Shown piece after piece: positions 15,147-23,325 of a stretch of DNA of 27,571 nt. The notes under the pieces were generated by a model. That model had not been told where the DNA came from and made no database searches. It was given only the letters and a program-made list of their open reading frames with translations. Each line of letters begins with the position of its first letter. The first letter of the stretch is position 1. The DNA lies in contig CAZJAD010000020.1 in NCBI GenBank assembly GCA_964543855.1, positions 1 to 27,571 on the forward strand. The letters are read 5' to 3'. Both the position numbers and the translations under genes were made by a program. This DNA comes from CAZJAD01 sp964543855. GTDB taxonomy: Bacteria; Electryoneota; RPQS01; DYHQ01.

Positions 15147-17675
15147 ATGGAAGAGGGAGTTCGCATCCTGATACTCGAAGATAATCCGGCAGACGCGGAA
15201 CTGATGGTGCATGAGCTGCGAAACGACAAGCTGGAATTCTCCTCAAGATGCGTGGATACGAAAGAAGCGTTTCTCAGAGAGCTGGAAGACTTCTCGCCAG
15301 ACCTGATTCTCGCAGACTATGCGCTTCCTGGTTTCGATGCGATGCGGGCTCTGAGACTGGTCAATGAGAACGCTCCCAATACCCCTCTGATCATCGTCAC
15401 CGGCTCCATAAGCGAGGAGGTCGCCGTCGAGTGCATGAAGGCAGGCGCAACGGACTATGTCCTCAAAGATCATCTCATCCGTCTGACCCCTGCCGTCCGA
15501 GCCGGGCTCGACAAGAAACAGGCACGAGACCAAAAGGAACGTGCCGAGCAGGCGTTGCGGGAGAGCGAAAGCCGCTTCCGAGATATCGCCATGAGCACAT
15601 CCGATTGGTTCTGGGAAGTGGACGCACAGGGGGTCTACACCTATTGTTCAGAGAAAGTCGAGAAGGTCCTCGGATACCCCGCTCAGGAAATGGTCGGACG
15701 CACCCCGTTCGACCTCATGCTCCCGCAGGAAGCCGAGATAATCGGCCCACTTTTCCAAGAAATGGCCACTCGGAAAGCTCCCATCGTCGACCTCGAAAAC
15801 TGGAATCTGCACAAGGACGGCCACGCGGTCTGTCTTCTAACCAACGGAGTCCCTATTTTGGACGCCCAGGGCAATCTTGTCGGATATCGCGGTGCGGACA
15901 AAGACATCACCGAACGCAAAAAGGCCGAGGAAGCGCTGCAGCGGGAGAAGGACACCACCCAGATGTATCTCGATATGGCCGGAACCATGCTCATGGCCGT
16001 TGGCGCTGACCGAAAGATTTCACTGATGAACAGGAAGGGTTGTCAGATCTTGGGCTACTGTGAAGAGGAGCTCATCGGCAAGAACTGGTTCCAGACTTGC
16101 GTCCCGCAAAGGCTCCGAGGTGAGGTTGAAGCCGTCTTTGTCAAGCTCCTCGCTGGAGAAATCGAGCCGGTTGAGTACTATGAGAATCCCGTCGTGACCA
16201 AGAGCGGCGATGAGAGAATCATCGCATGGCACAATACGCTTCTGAGTGATGAAACGGGCAAGCCTATTGGCACTCTCAGTTCCGGGGAAGATGTCACACA
16301 GCGCAAACGAACCGAGGAGGAGCTTGCGAAATATCGCGAACACCTCGAACAATTGGTGGAAGAGCGTACTGCAGCACTGGCAAAGGCCAATGCGCAATTC
16401 AAGCAGGAGCTGTTCGAGCGAAATCAAGTCGAGGCCGCACTCTGCGAGTTGAACGAACACAACGAGCAGCTCTGGTCTTCGCTACCGTCGATACTGATCG
16501 GCGTGGATCCATCCGGACGTGTCTCACACTGGAACCCTGCAGCGGCGACCGCTTTCGACATTCCAGCTCACAATGTCATCGGACGGCCATTTCCCGATTG
16601 CGGAATTCAATGGAATGAGCGCGAAATCCCCGTGCGCATCGTCGACCTCAGCACAAGAAATGAAGTGATCCATCTGCGTGATGTCCAATATACGCGGCCT
16701 GGCGGAGACAAGGGCATTCTCAACATCACCGTCAGTCCCTTCGTTATCTCAAACTCTGAGAGGCGTAGTCTGCTCGTGCTGGGCGAGGATGTCACGGAGC
16801 GTCGAGCTCTTGAAAACCAGCTTGCCCAAGCACAGAAGTTGGAGTCCATCGGCCGCCTGGCCGCAGGAATTGCTCACGAAATCAACACGCCCACGCAGTA
16901 TGTCGGCGATAACACGCGTTTTCTGCAGGATGCATTTAGTGATCTGAACCCGCTTCTCGCGAAGTACGCGGAGTTGCTGAAAGCAATTAGACAGGAAAAG
17001 ACCATCTCGCAGGACAATGAGGTCGTTCGAGAAGTCGACGCGATTGCCACGCGGGCTGACATAGAATATTTCACCAAGGAAATCCCGAAGGCTATTGAAC
17101 AGAGCTTGGGGGGTGTGGAGCACGTGGCGAAAATTGTGCGGGCGATGAAGAACTTCTCGCACCCGGATGCGGGCGAGAAGACCGATGTTGATGTCAACAA
17201 AGCCATTGAGAGTACGATCACCATCGCCCGAAATGAATGGAAATATGTGGCGGGAATGATAATGGATCTCGATCCATCCCTCCCCAGGGTCTCCTGCATG
17301 GAAGGAGATATCAATCAGGTGGTTCTGAATCTGGTTATCAACGCCGCCCAGGCCATTGCCGAGGTCGTGGGAGACGGACCCCGGGAGAGAGGAACGATCA
17401 CGGTCAGAACGCGGCGAAGCGGGGATTGGGCCGAGATCCGAATCTCGGACACGGGGCCGGGCATTCCTGAGGCTGTGAGAGACAAAGTCTTCGATCCGTT
17501 CTTCACGACCAAAGAGACCGGCAAGGGTTCAGGCCAGGGACTCGCTATCGCACACTCCACAATCGTAAACCGAAACGGCGGAACCATCTCCTTCGAGACG
17601 GAGGAGCGCAGAGGAACGACATTCATCGTTCGCCTGCCCATTGTGGACGGGCCAGCTCGCGAGGCTATGCGATGA
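15147..17675 (+). CDS. Receiver-PAS-PAS-PAS hybrid histidine kinase
   Basis: This 842-residue kinase begins with a receiver (residues 1-125; Asp57 in LADYALPG and Lys107 in YVLKDHL), followed by PAS domains at about 135-260, 265-395 and 445-555, with a coiled coil between the second and third (HLEQLVEERTAALAKANAQF). The HisKA motif AAGIAHEINTPTQYVGDN holds the phosphorylated His near 576; this variant is common in kinases of large relay systems. The HATPase domain has NLVINAAQAI, SDTGPGI, and GSGQGLAIAHS, all intact. The ATG has AAGGGGGG ten bases upstream. It ends in a 4-base ATGA overlap with the next gene. The N-terminal receiver may accept phosphate from the first kinase or its Rcp1 partner, making this a second tier of the relay. 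Confidence 0.92.
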   Translation: MEEGVRILILEDNPADAELMVHELRNDKLEFSSRCVDTKEAFLRELEDFSPDLILADYALPGFDAMRALRLVNENAPNTPLIIVTGSISEEVAVECMKAGATDYVLKDHLIRLTPAVRAGLDKKQARDQKERAEQALRESESRFRDIAMSTSDWFWEVDAQGVYTYCSEKVEKVLGYPAQEMVGRTPFDLMLPQEAEIIGPLFQEMATRKAPIVDLENWNLHKDGHAVCLLTNGVPILDAQGNLVGYRGADKDITERKKAEEALQREKDTTQMYLDMAGTMLMAVGADRKISLMNRKGCQILGYCEEELIGKNWFQTCVPQRLRGEVEAVFVKLLAGEIEPVEYYENPVVTKSGDERIIAWHNTLLSDETGKPIGTLSSGEDVTQRKRTEEELAKYREHLEQLVEERTAALAKANAQFKQELFERNQVEAALCELNEHNEQLWSSLPSILIGVDPSGRVSHWNPAAATAFDIPAHNVIGRPFPDCGIQWNEREIPVRIVDLSTRNEVIHLRDVQYTRPGGDKGILNITVSPFVISNSERRSLLVLGEDVTERRALENQLAQAQKLESIGRLAAGIAHEINTPTQYVGDNTRFLQDAFSDLNPLLAKYAELLKAIRQEKTISQDNEVVREVDAIATRADIEYFTKEIPKAIEQSLGGVEHVAKIVRAMKNFSHPDAGEKTDVDVNKAIESTITIARNEWKYVAGMIMDLDPSLPRVSCMEGDINQVVLNLVINAAQAIAEVVGDGPRERGTITVRTRRSGDWAEIRISDTGPGIPEAVRDKVFDPFFTTKETGKGSGQGLAIAHSTIVNRNGGTISFETEERRGTTFIVRLPIVDGPAREAMR

Positions 17676-18865
17676 AGCCACGCATCCTTTTCGTCGATGA
17701 CGAACCAAGAGTACTCAAAGGTCTGCAGCGACTGCTCTATCATCGAACCAAATTGTGGGATATGGTTTTCGCCAAGACTGCCGCAGAAGCCGCCAACCTG
17801 TTGGCCCGAGAGACTTTCGATGCCGTCGTGCTCGATATTAACATGCCGGGCCGAAATGGTTTTGAGCTCTTGGTCGAGATCAAAGCAAATCCGCGAACGC
17901 GGGATACGGAGGTCGTTGTACTCACCGGCCTTCAGGATCACAGCCTGAAGCACGAGGCGCTCGAATTGGGTGCCAACGATCTGCTCAGCAAGCCTGTCCA
18001 AAGAGAAGAACTGATCACGCGTTTGAATAGTGCGCTGCGCATGAAGTCCTACCAGGACGAGCTTCGAGTGCACAATACCCTGCTGGAGCAGCAGCTGATT
18101 CGGTCTCAAAAAATGGAAGTCGTCGGAATGCTCGCCGCAGGTGTCATGCACGACCTCAGCAACATCTTCACGGTCATCATGGGCTATGGTGATCGCGCCT
18201 CTCGATACTTGGGCGATGATTCACCAACTCTCGAAGACCTGAAAGTAATCATGAGTGCTACCGATCATGCTCAGAGAATCGCCCGGCAGATTCTGCGGTT
18301 CGCCGAGGGGGCAAAGGCGCCGCGTGAAATGTGCAGCTTGGGTGACATCCTCGACGAAGTGTTGGAACTGCTCAAGATATCGGTGCCGAAAGGTGTTCAC
18401 ATCGAGTTGACCCGAGCCGGAACCCTGCCTCAGATTCAGGCCGATCCGACGCAGATCTACCAGCTCTTGATGAACCTCTGCATGAACGCGACCAAAACCA
18501 TGAAAGAGAACGATCGATTGAAAATCTCCCTGAGTGTGCGAGAACTGAATAAAGATTGGATGTCGACTGTTGGGGATATCTCTCCGGGAAAATACGCTAA
18601 AGTGGAAGTGATTGCCACAGTCGGAGGCCGAGAGCAAATCACCGAAGAACACATCTTCGATCCCGCTTCCGCTGCCGGAGAATCGCAGAAGGAAATTGAC
18701 ATCGGTCTCCTTGTCGCCCATCGGATTGCCAGAGACCATTGCGGTCTGATGACGGTCAGAGGGAACGCTGGCGAAGAAGCCGCCTTCGGGGTGTATTTCC
18801 CGGCCGCCATAACAGAGCAACTGTCGAAAACCTCCAAGAGCGAGTTCCTCGCCGATGTCCGATAG
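17672..18865 (+). CDS. Receiver-histidine kinase with degenerate ATP-binding boxes
   Basis: This 397-residue protein has a receiver (1-122; Asp55 in LDINMPG, Lys107 in LLSKPVQ) and a kinase-like half. The dimerisation region keeps His160 in AAGVMHDLSNIF, and the N box keeps Asn (LLMNLCMNATKTMK). The remaining ATP-lid motifs are altered: where D-x-G-x-G is expected it reads VIATVGGREQ, and the G2 box is replaced by ESQKEIDIGLLVA, with only one Gly. Catalysis is therefore doubtful, and it may act as a phosphotransfer or scaffold protein. It overlaps the upstream gene by 4 bases and the downstream one by 11. The receiver resembles that of the next gene (LFVDDE.RVL.GL, WDMVF), suggesting tandem duplication. 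Confidence 0.88.
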   Translation: MKPRILFVDDEPRVLKGLQRLLYHRTKLWDMVFAKTAAEAANLLARETFDAVVLDINMPGRNGFELLVEIKANPRTRDTEVVVLTGLQDHSLKHEALELGANDLLSKPVQREELITRLNSALRMKSYQDELRVHNTLLEQQLIRSQKMEVVGMLAAGVMHDLSNIFTVIMGYGDRASRYLGDDSPTLEDLKVIMSATDHAQRIARQILRFAEGAKAPREMCSLGDILDEVLELLKISVPKGVHIELTRAGTLPQIQADPTQIYQLLMNLCMNATKTMKENDRLKISLSVRELNKDWMSTVGDISPGKYAKVEVIATVGGREQITEEHIFDPASAAGESQKEIDIGLLVAHRIARDHCGLMTVRGNAGEEAAFGVYFPAAITEQLSKTSKSEFLADVR

Positions 18866-20078
18866 GAAGCGAATTCTGTTCGTTGACGATGAACAGAGAG
18901 TACTGGATGGTCTTTCACGCATGCTACACAGAATGCGTCCGGAGTGGGACATGGTGTTTACGACCAGTGGACAGGAAGCCTTGGAGATCCTGGCCCGATT
19001 TCCCGTCGACGTAGTCGTGTCCGATATGCGAATGCCAAACATGGATGGTCCCCAATTACTCACGGAGATCATGAAACGGTTTCCCCGAATCGTGCGAATT
19101 GCTCTCTCGGGGCAGGCTGACAGGGAAATGACTCTGAAGTCGGTGGGCCCAACACACCAGTACCTTTCGAAGCCGTGCAGTGCCAAAACACTCAAAGAGA
19201 CCATCCGGCGCGCCTGTGTTACCCGTGATCTGCTCTCAGAGGACGCCCTCGTCCGACTCGTGTCACAGGCGCAATCCGTACCCAGCCATCCCGCCAACTA
19301 CGATGAGATGATGAGAAAACTGGCAGCACCGGCTACCTCGATCAAAACGATAGGCGACATCATATCTCGGGATATTGGCATGGCGGCAAAGGTTCTACAA
19401 TTGGTCAACACAGCCTTCTTCGGCCTGCCTCAACGCATGTCGAATCCCGCCGAGGCGGCCGTCTTTCTGGGCTTGGATACAATTCGGGCATTGGCGATTA
19501 CTATGCATACATTCTCGCGGTTCGACCAGGCCACACTGAAAATGTTCGGCATAGATACGCTCTGGAATCACAGCCTCCTCACCGGTGCCCTTGCCCGACG
19601 AATCGCCATCGCGGAGAGTCAGGACTGTAGTGTAGTCGATAATGCTTTCGTGGCTGGTTTCCTCCATGACATAGGGAAACTCCTGCTCTCTGCCGGGTTG
19701 CCTGAGGACTACCGACAGGTGGTTGACAGGGCCGCCCAAGACAAGAGAGATCCGGTCGAAGTTGAAATCGAGACTCTCGGCGCGACGCATGCGGACATCA
19801 GCGCCTATCTGCTGGCGCTCTGGAGCCTCCCGATCCCCGTGGTCGAGGCGGTTCGTTTTCATCATTTCCCACAGAAGTCTGCAGACCGGGAATTCACACC
19901 GTTGACCGCCACACATGTTGCCAATGCTCTGGAAAACGAAACTCGTGCACCCGATCCCATAGGGTCGGCCTCACAAATCGACCTCCACTATCTGGCCATG
20001 ACCGGCACGGCGGATCGTTTGCCTCTGTGGAGGGAACTCTGGACTGAGATAAGACAAAACGGGGGACACCATGAGTGA
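18855..20078 (+). CDS. Receiver-HDOD response regulator
   Basis: This 407-residue protein has a receiver (1-120; Asp57 in SDMRMPNMDG, Lys106 in YLSKPCS) followed by an HDOD domain (about 145-345). The HDOD part shows the usual LQLVNTAFFGLPQ and LGLDTIRAL motifs, LWNHSLLTGALARRIA, an HD pair at 271-272 in FLHDIGKLLL, and GATHADISAYLLALW with RFHHFP. HDOD proteins are related to HD hydrolases but usually serve as regulatory, often nucleotide-sensing, outputs; no enzymatic reaction is claimed. It is the first recognisable output module of the operon. It overlaps the preceding gene by 11 bases and the next by 8. Confidence 0.93.
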   Translation: MSDRKRILFVDDEQRVLDGLSRMLHRMRPEWDMVFTTSGQEALEILARFPVDVVVSDMRMPNMDGPQLLTEIMKRFPRIVRIALSGQADREMTLKSVGPTHQYLSKPCSAKTLKETIRRACVTRDLLSEDALVRLVSQAQSVPSHPANYDEMMRKLAAPATSIKTIGDIISRDIGMAAKVLQLVNTAFFGLPQRMSNPAEAAVFLGLDTIRALAITMHTFSRFDQATLKMFGIDTLWNHSLLTGALARRIAIAESQDCSVVDNAFVAGFLHDIGKLLLSAGLPEDYRQVVDRAAQDKRDPVEVEIETLGATHADISAYLLALWSLPIPVVEAVRFHHFPQKSADREFTPLTATHVANALENETRAPDPIGSASQIDLHYLAMTGTADRLPLWRELWTEIRQNGGHHE

Positions 20079-20859
20079 GAAAATCCTCATCGTCGATGAC
20101 GAACCCAATGTTCTGGAGGCCTTCAAGCGGCAGCTTACAAGGCAATTCCGCGGCCAGAGTCAGAGCATTGAAATCGATACCGCTCTCAGCGGTGAAGACG
20201 GACTGGAGATGGTGAAGTCAAGGGGCCCGTATGCCGTCATCGTCTCCGATATGAAAATGCCCAACATGGATGGCGTCAGATTCCTGTCGCACGTGCGCGA
20301 ACTCGCACCCAACACCGTGCGCGTCATGATTACAGGCAAACCGACCATGGGCATGGCCATGAATGCCGTCAACGAGGGGAATGTCTTCAGTTTTCTCACA
20401 AAACCATGTTCACCCGAAACCCTGGCCGGTACCCTGATGCTCGGAATCGAACAATTCCGAGTCACGACGACCGGGCGAGAAGATCTGGAAAAAGCCCTGA
20501 GCGGGAGTGTCGGCGTCATGGCCGATATTCTCGACGGTCGCGGAACCTCCCGAAAGCATGCGACTGTGTCAACGCCTGAGGTCCAGACAGTGCCGGCTGA
20601 ATTCGCCCTGCATCCAGGCACTCCAGACCTCCTCCAGGACAGGACGACGATTCGCTATGATGTGAAGGAGCCGGGCTCCGTCACGGTGAGAGTCTTCGAC
20701 CTCTTCGGCCGCACGATAGCGACCCTCGTGGACGGCACGGTCGCCGCCGGTTCGCACGAGGTTGCCTGGGATGCGACAGACTTGCCGGCGGGAATCTATC
20801 TGTGCATGATGGAAGCGGAAGGGTTTGCTCAGGTGAGGCGGCTTCTTGTGGCGAAATAG
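20071..20859 (+). CDS. Receiver domain fused to a FlgD-Ig/secretion-tail-like domain
   Basis: This 262-residue protein starts as a normal response regulator: acidic DDE near residue 9, phosphoacceptor Asp60 in VSDMKMPNMDG, and Lys111 in FSFLTKPC. Residues 131-153 (GREDLEKALSGSVGVMADIL) resemble the linker helix that in RpfG-like regulators leads into an HD-type domain. Here that domain is absent. From about 178 the sequence is FALHPGTPDLLQDRTTIRYDV, then VTVRVFDLFGRTIATLVDG, AAGSHEVAWDATDLPAGIYL and a final RRLLVAK, which is the pattern of FlgD-Ig/Por-type C-terminal tails of secreted FCB-group proteins, with the usual NPFNP replaced. There is no signal peptide. The ATG overlaps the HDOD gene stop by 8 bases and has GGGGGA ahead. 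It is the last gene of the operon. The tail may have been recruited as an interaction module, or the junction could be an assembly artefact. Confidence 0.86.
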   Translation: MSEKILIVDDEPNVLEAFKRQLTRQFRGQSQSIEIDTALSGEDGLEMVKSRGPYAVIVSDMKMPNMDGVRFLSHVRELAPNTVRVMITGKPTMGMAMNAVNEGNVFSFLTKPCSPETLAGTLMLGIEQFRVTTTGREDLEKALSGSVGVMADILDGRGTSRKHATVSTPEVQTVPAEFALHPGTPDLLQDRTTIRYDVKEPGSVTVRVFDLFGRTIATLVDGTVAAGSHEVAWDATDLPAGIYLCMMEAEGFAQVRRLLVAK

Positions 20860-20973
20860 ACGAGGGTTCTCTGTCTCAGCATCCAACCTCCCGGTGTCAA
20901 CGCGCCCTTTGCATTCCTAAAGATCTCCTCAATAGCCCGCCGTCAGCAACAACAGTCAACATGCCGGGCCTGC

Positions 20974-21002
20974 TTGACTTATCGAGCTGTTCCGCTTAAA
21001 TT
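20974..21002 (+). promoter_or_regulatory. Probable sigma-70-type promoter of glnS
   Basis: TTGACT (20974-20979) and TAAATT (20997-21002) are separated by 17 bases, giving a leader of about 90 bases before the glnS ATG. A GC-rich inverted repeat (CGCCGC/GCGGCG) lies in that leader. No terminator with a T-tract was seen between the signalling operon and this promoter. Confidence 0.55.
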
Positions 21003-21098
21003 ATTGGGTGATTCCCCAAAAGGCGCCGCAGCGCGGCGAGGTCTCCGTTGCTGCCCCCTGAACCCTACTGTCTCACTTTCACCCGAGATTGAACCCAT

Positions 21099-22880
21099 AT
21101 GACCGAGAAATCATCGAACGCCGAATCACCTGACCACGAAGCAATCACTGACAAGAATGCCGCGAGGATGACCGCCGCCGATGCCGCAACCTCCCTCGAT
21201 TTCATCCGGAGTATCATCGCGCAGGACTTGAAAGCCAACAAGAACGATGGCCGGGTTCACACTCGATTTCCGCCCGAACCGAACGGCTACCTGCACATCG
21301 GACATGCCAAATCCATCTGTCTCAATTTCGGCATCGCCGCCGAACACGACGGCGGCCTGTGCAACCTGCGGTTCGACGACACCAATCCCAGTAAAGAGGA
21401 TGTCGAATATGTCGAATCGATCATGGAAGACGTTCGGTGGCTCGGATTTGACTGGGAGGATCGCCTGTACTACGCGTCGGATTACTTTGAGAAGCTCTAT
21501 GACTATGCGGTGCAGTTGATCAAGAAAGGCAAAGCCTATGTCTGCGACCTGAGCCCGGAGCAAATCAGAGAATACCGCGGCACGCTGACCGAGCCCGGCA
21601 AAGACAGCCCCTATCGCACGCGTTCGGTAGACGAGAACCTGGACCTCTTCCAGCGCATGAAGGCAGGCGAATTCAAAGATGGTTCCCGCGTGCTGCGCGC
21701 CAAGATTGACATGGCATCGGGAAACTTGAATATGCGCGATCCGGTCATCTATCGCATCCTGAGGGCACCGCATCACCGAACAGGCAACAAGTGGTCCATC
21801 TACCCGATGTATGACTTCACGCACTGTCTGTCTGATTCCATCGAAGGCATCACGCACTCCATCTGTACCCTCGAGTTCGAGAACAATCGCCCTCTCTATG
21901 ACTGGTTCCTTGACGAGCTGGAAGTCTATCATCCCCAGCAAATCGAGTTCGCTCGCTTGAATCTCAGCTACACGGTACTGAGCAAGCGAAAGCTCCTGGA
22001 ACTGGTGCAAGAAGGGCATGTCACCGGCTGGGACGATCCACGCATGCCCACGATATCCGGCTTGCGCAGGCGCGGTTACACCCCAGAGTCGATCCGGAAT
22101 TTCTGCGACCGCATCGGCGTGTCCAAGAGAGACAGTATCGTCGATATTGCGCTGCTCGAGCACAGCATCCGTGAAGACTTGAACAAGCGGGTACCGCGAG
22201 TCATGGCGGTCCTGCGTCCGCTTCGAGTGGTCATCGACAACTATCCCGAAGGTCAGGTGGAAGAACTGGACGCGGTGAACAATCCGGAAGATCCATCGAT
22301 GGGAACGCGAAAGGTCCCCTTCTCACGCGTCCTGTTTATCGAACAAGACGACTTCAGAGAGGACCCCCCGAAAAAGTTCTTCCGTCTGGCACCCGGTCGT
22401 GAAGTACGGTTGCGCTGCGGATACTTCATCAAGTGCGAGAGAGTCATAAAGGACGAACAAACCGGCGAGGTGGTCGAGCTGCACTGCTCCTACGACCCGG
22501 AAACGCGAGACGGCTTCGCTCCGGACCGACGGAAGGTCAAAGCAACATTGCACTGGGTCTCCGCCTCCCACTCGCTGCCGGCGGAGGTCCGCTTGTACGA
22601 TCATCTCTTCGTGAATCCCGACCCGGTCGGCGAAGACGATGGCTCCGATTTCAAGAGCTTTCTGAATCCCCATTCGCTCGAAACCTTGACATCGTGCCGC
22701 GTTGAGCCGGGTCTCGCAGGCGCCGCTCCGGGAAGTCACTACCAGTTCGAACGATTGGGCTATTTCTGCGTCGATCCCGTGGGTTCCTCGGATGGAGCAC
22801 TTGTGTTCAATCGGACAGCAACGCTACGCGACACATGGGCCAAGATCGACAAAACACAGAAGGCGGCGGACAAACCATGA
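21099..22880 (+). CDS. glnS: Glutaminyl-tRNA synthetase
   Basis: This 593-residue class I synthetase charges tRNA-Gln with glutamine in the cytoplasm. FPPEPNGYLHIGHAKSI (HIGH at 66-69) and the KMSKS-equivalent TVLSKRKLLELV are both present. The sequence after HIGH (LCNLRFDDTNPSKEDVEYVESI) is typical of GlnRS rather than GluRS, and the C-terminal anticodon-binding beta-barrels are complete. It is somewhat longer than the E. coli enzyme (554), mainly because of about 30 extra N-terminal residues, so translation could start at the in-frame Met at residue 24. Its presence means glutamine coding does not rely only on the GatCAB amidation route. A tRNA-Gln gene lies 218 bases downstream on the opposite strand. 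Confidence 0.96.
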   Translation: MTEKSSNAESPDHEAITDKNAARMTAADAATSLDFIRSIIAQDLKANKNDGRVHTRFPPEPNGYLHIGHAKSICLNFGIAAEHDGGLCNLRFDDTNPSKEDVEYVESIMEDVRWLGFDWEDRLYYASDYFEKLYDYAVQLIKKGKAYVCDLSPEQIREYRGTLTEPGKDSPYRTRSVDENLDLFQRMKAGEFKDGSRVLRAKIDMASGNLNMRDPVIYRILRAPHHRTGNKWSIYPMYDFTHCLSDSIEGITHSICTLEFENNRPLYDWFLDELEVYHPQQIEFARLNLSYTVLSKRKLLELVQEGHVTGWDDPRMPTISGLRRRGYTPESIRNFCDRIGVSKRDSIVDIALLEHSIREDLNKRVPRVMAVLRPLRVVIDNYPEGQVEELDAVNNPEDPSMGTRKVPFSRVLFIEQDDFREDPPKKFFRLAPGREVRLRCGYFIKCERVIKDEQTGEVVELHCSYDPETRDGFAPDRRKVKATLHWVSASHSLPAEVRLYDHLFVNPDPVGEDDGSDFKSFLNPHSLETLTSCRVEPGLAGAAPGSHYQFERLGYFCVDPVGSSDGALVFNRTATLRDTWAKIDKTQKAADKP

Positions 22881-23053
22881 CCCTCGATTCTCCCCTTGGC
22901 GCTTGAGACTCAGGCACCGTAATCCTTTGAAGATAATAAGGATAGAATTCCAATAACAGACCCCAAACGGCGGCCGGTAGAAAACACAGCTGACCCAGAG
23001 TCATTTCCGATTCGCAGCTTCCTGTGAGCGGGCATTTTGCGCCAGCCGAACAG

Positions 23054-23089
23054 ACAAAAAGGCCGATTCCTTAACGGAACCGGCCTTTC
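23054..23089 (-). terminator. Rho-independent terminator of the tRNA-Gln gene
   Basis: On the minus strand a stem AAAGGCCGGTTCC/GGAATCGGCCTTT (13 bp with one G-U wobble) and a GTTAA loop are followed by TTTTTG. It lies just 3' of the tRNA. It could also stop glnS transcription on the + strand, but the T-tract there is only TTT. Confidence 0.8.
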
Positions 23090-23098
23090 GCATGCTTG

Positions 23099-23170
23099 CT
23101 GGAGAGCAGGGATTCGAACCCCGATTGGCGGATCCAGAGTCCGCTGTCTTGCCAATTAGACGACTCCCCA
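23099..23170 (-). tRNA. tRNA-Gln (anticodon CTG)
   Basis: The minus strand folds as a full cloverleaf of 72 nt. The acceptor TGGGGAG pairs with CTCTCCA (one G-T pair) with discriminator G73, the anticodon stem GCGGA/TCCGC encloses the loop CTCTGGA giving anticodon CTG, and the T arm is CGGGGTTCGAATCCCTG. The CCA end is not encoded. A weak first pair and G73 are GlnRS identity features. It is convergent with glnS, whose product charges it. Confidence 0.95.
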
Positions 23171-23173
23171 AAC

Positions 23174-23192
23174 GCGGCGAGCAACTCGCCGC
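23174..23192 (-). repeat. Perfect hairpin in the tRNA-Gln leader
   Basis: GCGGCGAG and CTCGCCGC (8 bp, perfect) enclose a three-base loop, three bases ahead of the mature tRNA 5' end on the minus strand. The predicted transcription start is at its outer edge, so the precursor would begin with this hairpin. It could protect the 5' leader or guide RNase P cleavage (inference). Confidence 0.6.
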
Positions 23193-23197
23193 AAGAC

Positions 23198-23226
23198 AAT
23201 ATAATAATGTGATGGCATTTTCGCAA
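23198..23226 (-). promoter_or_regulatory. Promoter of the tRNA-Gln gene
   Basis: On the minus strand TTGCGA (23226-23221) and TATATT (23203-23198) are spaced by 17 bases, the same -10 hexamer and spacing as the lexA promoter. The expected start is near 23191, about 20 bases ahead of the mature tRNA. Confidence 0.7.
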
Positions 23227-23254
23227 GCCCGATTTCATCCCGCTGGCGGGCTTG
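23224..23254. repeat. Inverted repeat between tRNA-Gln and the kinase gene
   Basis: CAAGCCCG (23224-23231) and CGGGCTTG (23247-23254) are perfect 8-bp arms around 15 bases. One arm overlaps the tRNA promoter -35. It lies upstream of the divergently transcribed kinase gene, so it could be a regulator site shared by both; no T-tract follows. Confidence 0.4.
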
Positions 23255-23325
23255 GCCAGACTTTTGCACCGTCTTCCTCAAGACACTTGTTTTTGAATGA
23301 TTATCCCCTTCAAGGAGGGAAAGTC

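Noticed and set aside
20997..21050. Hairpins near 21010-21035 (TTGGG/CCCAA and CGCCGC/GCGGCG) as a terminator of the signalling operon
   Set aside because: No T-tract follows either stem, and they lie downstream of the proposed glnS promoter, so they belong to the glnS leader if anything.
23092..23325. N-terminal extension of the kinase frame across the tRNA-Gln gene
   Set aside because: The peptide there (GFEPRLADPESAVLP) is the well-known false translation of the antisense of a tRNA; a strong Shine-Dalgarno places the true start at GTG 23326.
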